Shown in pieces: positions 32,693-32,955 of a stretch of DNA of 32,955 nt (position 1 is the first letter of the stretch; every line of letters starts with the position of its first letter). The DNA comes from an uncultured Fusobacterium sp. (GTDB lineage: Bacteria > Fusobacteriota > Fusobacteriia > Fusobacteriales > Fusobacteriaceae). The translations under genes were made by a program, and so were the position numbers. The stretch spans positions 1-32,955 of the forward strand of contig UQOH01000015.1 of NCBI GenBank assembly GCA_900542625.1, given 5' to 3'. The notes under the pieces are model-generated. The model saw only the letters and a list, made by a program, of their open reading frames with translations. It was not told the origin of the DNA and did no database searches.

Positions 32693-32902
32693 CTTGATAT
32701 TCTTTTCAAGAAACAAAAAGATACTTGTCTACCTAAGATAGTGTAAAAATATGGGCTTTTAGACAAGCTATTAAATAATTTGAATTTAGATAAGAAAAGA
32801 TAATCTATATTTAGTTTTGTTTTAAAAAATTTTTTTGAAAAAATTTAGATAGACAAGAATAGTTATAAATAATATCAAAAATAGAGGATTTCAAAGATTA
32901 AT
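32693..32902 (+). other. AT-rich region after cas2, candidate CRISPR leader
   Basis: About 210 bp without an ORF. It contains CTTGTCTA (32724-32731), its inverse TAGACAAG (32760-32767) and a third copy TAGACAAG (32850-32857). It also has two related AATTTAGATA-type stretches (about 32782-32794 and 32842-32851). Position, size and AT-richness fit a leader between cas2 and a CRISPR array, but this depends on the repeat call that follows. Confidence 0.4.
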
Positions 32903-32932
32903 GTAAATATCTAATTATCGTGGAATTTAAAC
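32903..32932 (+). repeat. Candidate first type I-B CRISPR repeat
   Basis: A 30-nt sequence starting GTAAATATC and ending TCGTGGAATTTAAAC. The last eight bases, ATTTAAAC, look like a type I-B 5' handle (the common form is ATTGAAAC). The block TGGAAT before it is shared with clostridial I-B repeats, as I recall them. Only one copy lies before the window ends 23 bp later, so an array cannot be confirmed here. Confidence 0.4.
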
Positions 32933-32951
32933 AAAATCAGGGGGAAAAACA

Positions 32952-32955
32952 ATGA
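32952..32955 (+). other. Possible start of a gene leaving the window
   Basis: ATG at 32952-32954 preceded by CAGGGGG at ribosome-site distance, the same site used by glpK. Alternatively this is the beginning of a CRISPR spacer after the repeat-like sequence. Too short to decide. Confidence 0.3.

Noticed and set aside
24021..32955. A multi-copy CRISPR array within the window
   Set aside because: No 25-40 nt sequence recurs with regular spacing; only two imperfect single copies are seen.
1..32955. Transposases, integrases, phage genes or attachment sites
   Set aside because: No protein in the window carries such motifs and no flanking terminal repeats were found.

Overview
The window is AT-rich and reads like a chromosomal segment of a Fusobacterium or close relative (Fusobacteriota). 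The reasons are the strong A/T codon bias, AGGAGG-type ribosome sites, textbook TTGACA-17-TATAAT promoters, an outer-membrane-type protein ending in Phe, and typical fusobacterial gene families. The assignment rests on gene content and style, not on a database match. No rRNA, tRNA, prophage or insertion sequence was recognised.

Region 1 (1-5950). A leftward ferrous iron uptake block holds feoA-like, feoA, feoB and a tiny FeoB-associated Cys-rich membrane protein. Two tandem TtcA-type tRNA thiolation paralogues follow, also leftward. Divergent from them are a small winged-helix-like protein with a Cys cluster and an exported protein with Gly/Asn surface repeats.

Region 2 (5997-16726). A HAD-IIA phosphatase sits behind an attenuator-like leader. 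Next comes a compact operon for sulfoquinovose (SQ) use by the transaldolase (sulfo-TAL) route. It encodes a sulfofructose transaldolase, a sulfolactaldehyde reductase, an SQ isomerase-like protein, a DUF4867 protein, a sodium:solute symporter, a GH31 sulfoquinovosidase, a TauE/SafE exporter and a ROK regulator. The sulfoquinovosidase is interrupted by one in-frame amber codon with no frameshift.

Region 3 (16780-23825). The glycerol genes are glpK and a glpA / FAD oxidoreductase / DUF1667 operon, each behind a leader with mutually exclusive antiterminator and terminator hairpins. The HAD gene of region 2 has the same leader layout, which suggests one antitermination regulon. Sulfoquinovosyl glycerol would release both SQ and glycerol, so regions 2 and 3 fit together metabolically. 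An M20 amidohydrolase and an orphan amino-acid-binding protein follow.

Region 4 (23870-32955). A complete type I-B cas operon is present: cas6-cas8b(Cst1)-cas7(Cst2)-cas5-cas3-cas4-cas1-cas2. No array lies inside the window. However, a CRISPR-repeat-like sequence lies about 210 bp after cas2, and a related degenerate copy lies inverted upstream of cas6. The upstream copy is followed by a spacer-like stretch and a terminator. That stretch partly matches, next to a CCA trinucleotide, the promoter of a neighbouring small transcription unit with a strong Shine-Dalgarno and a very short ORF. This is the layout of a CreTA-type 'CRISPR-guarding' toxin-antitoxin module, and it is the most interesting hypothesis in the window.
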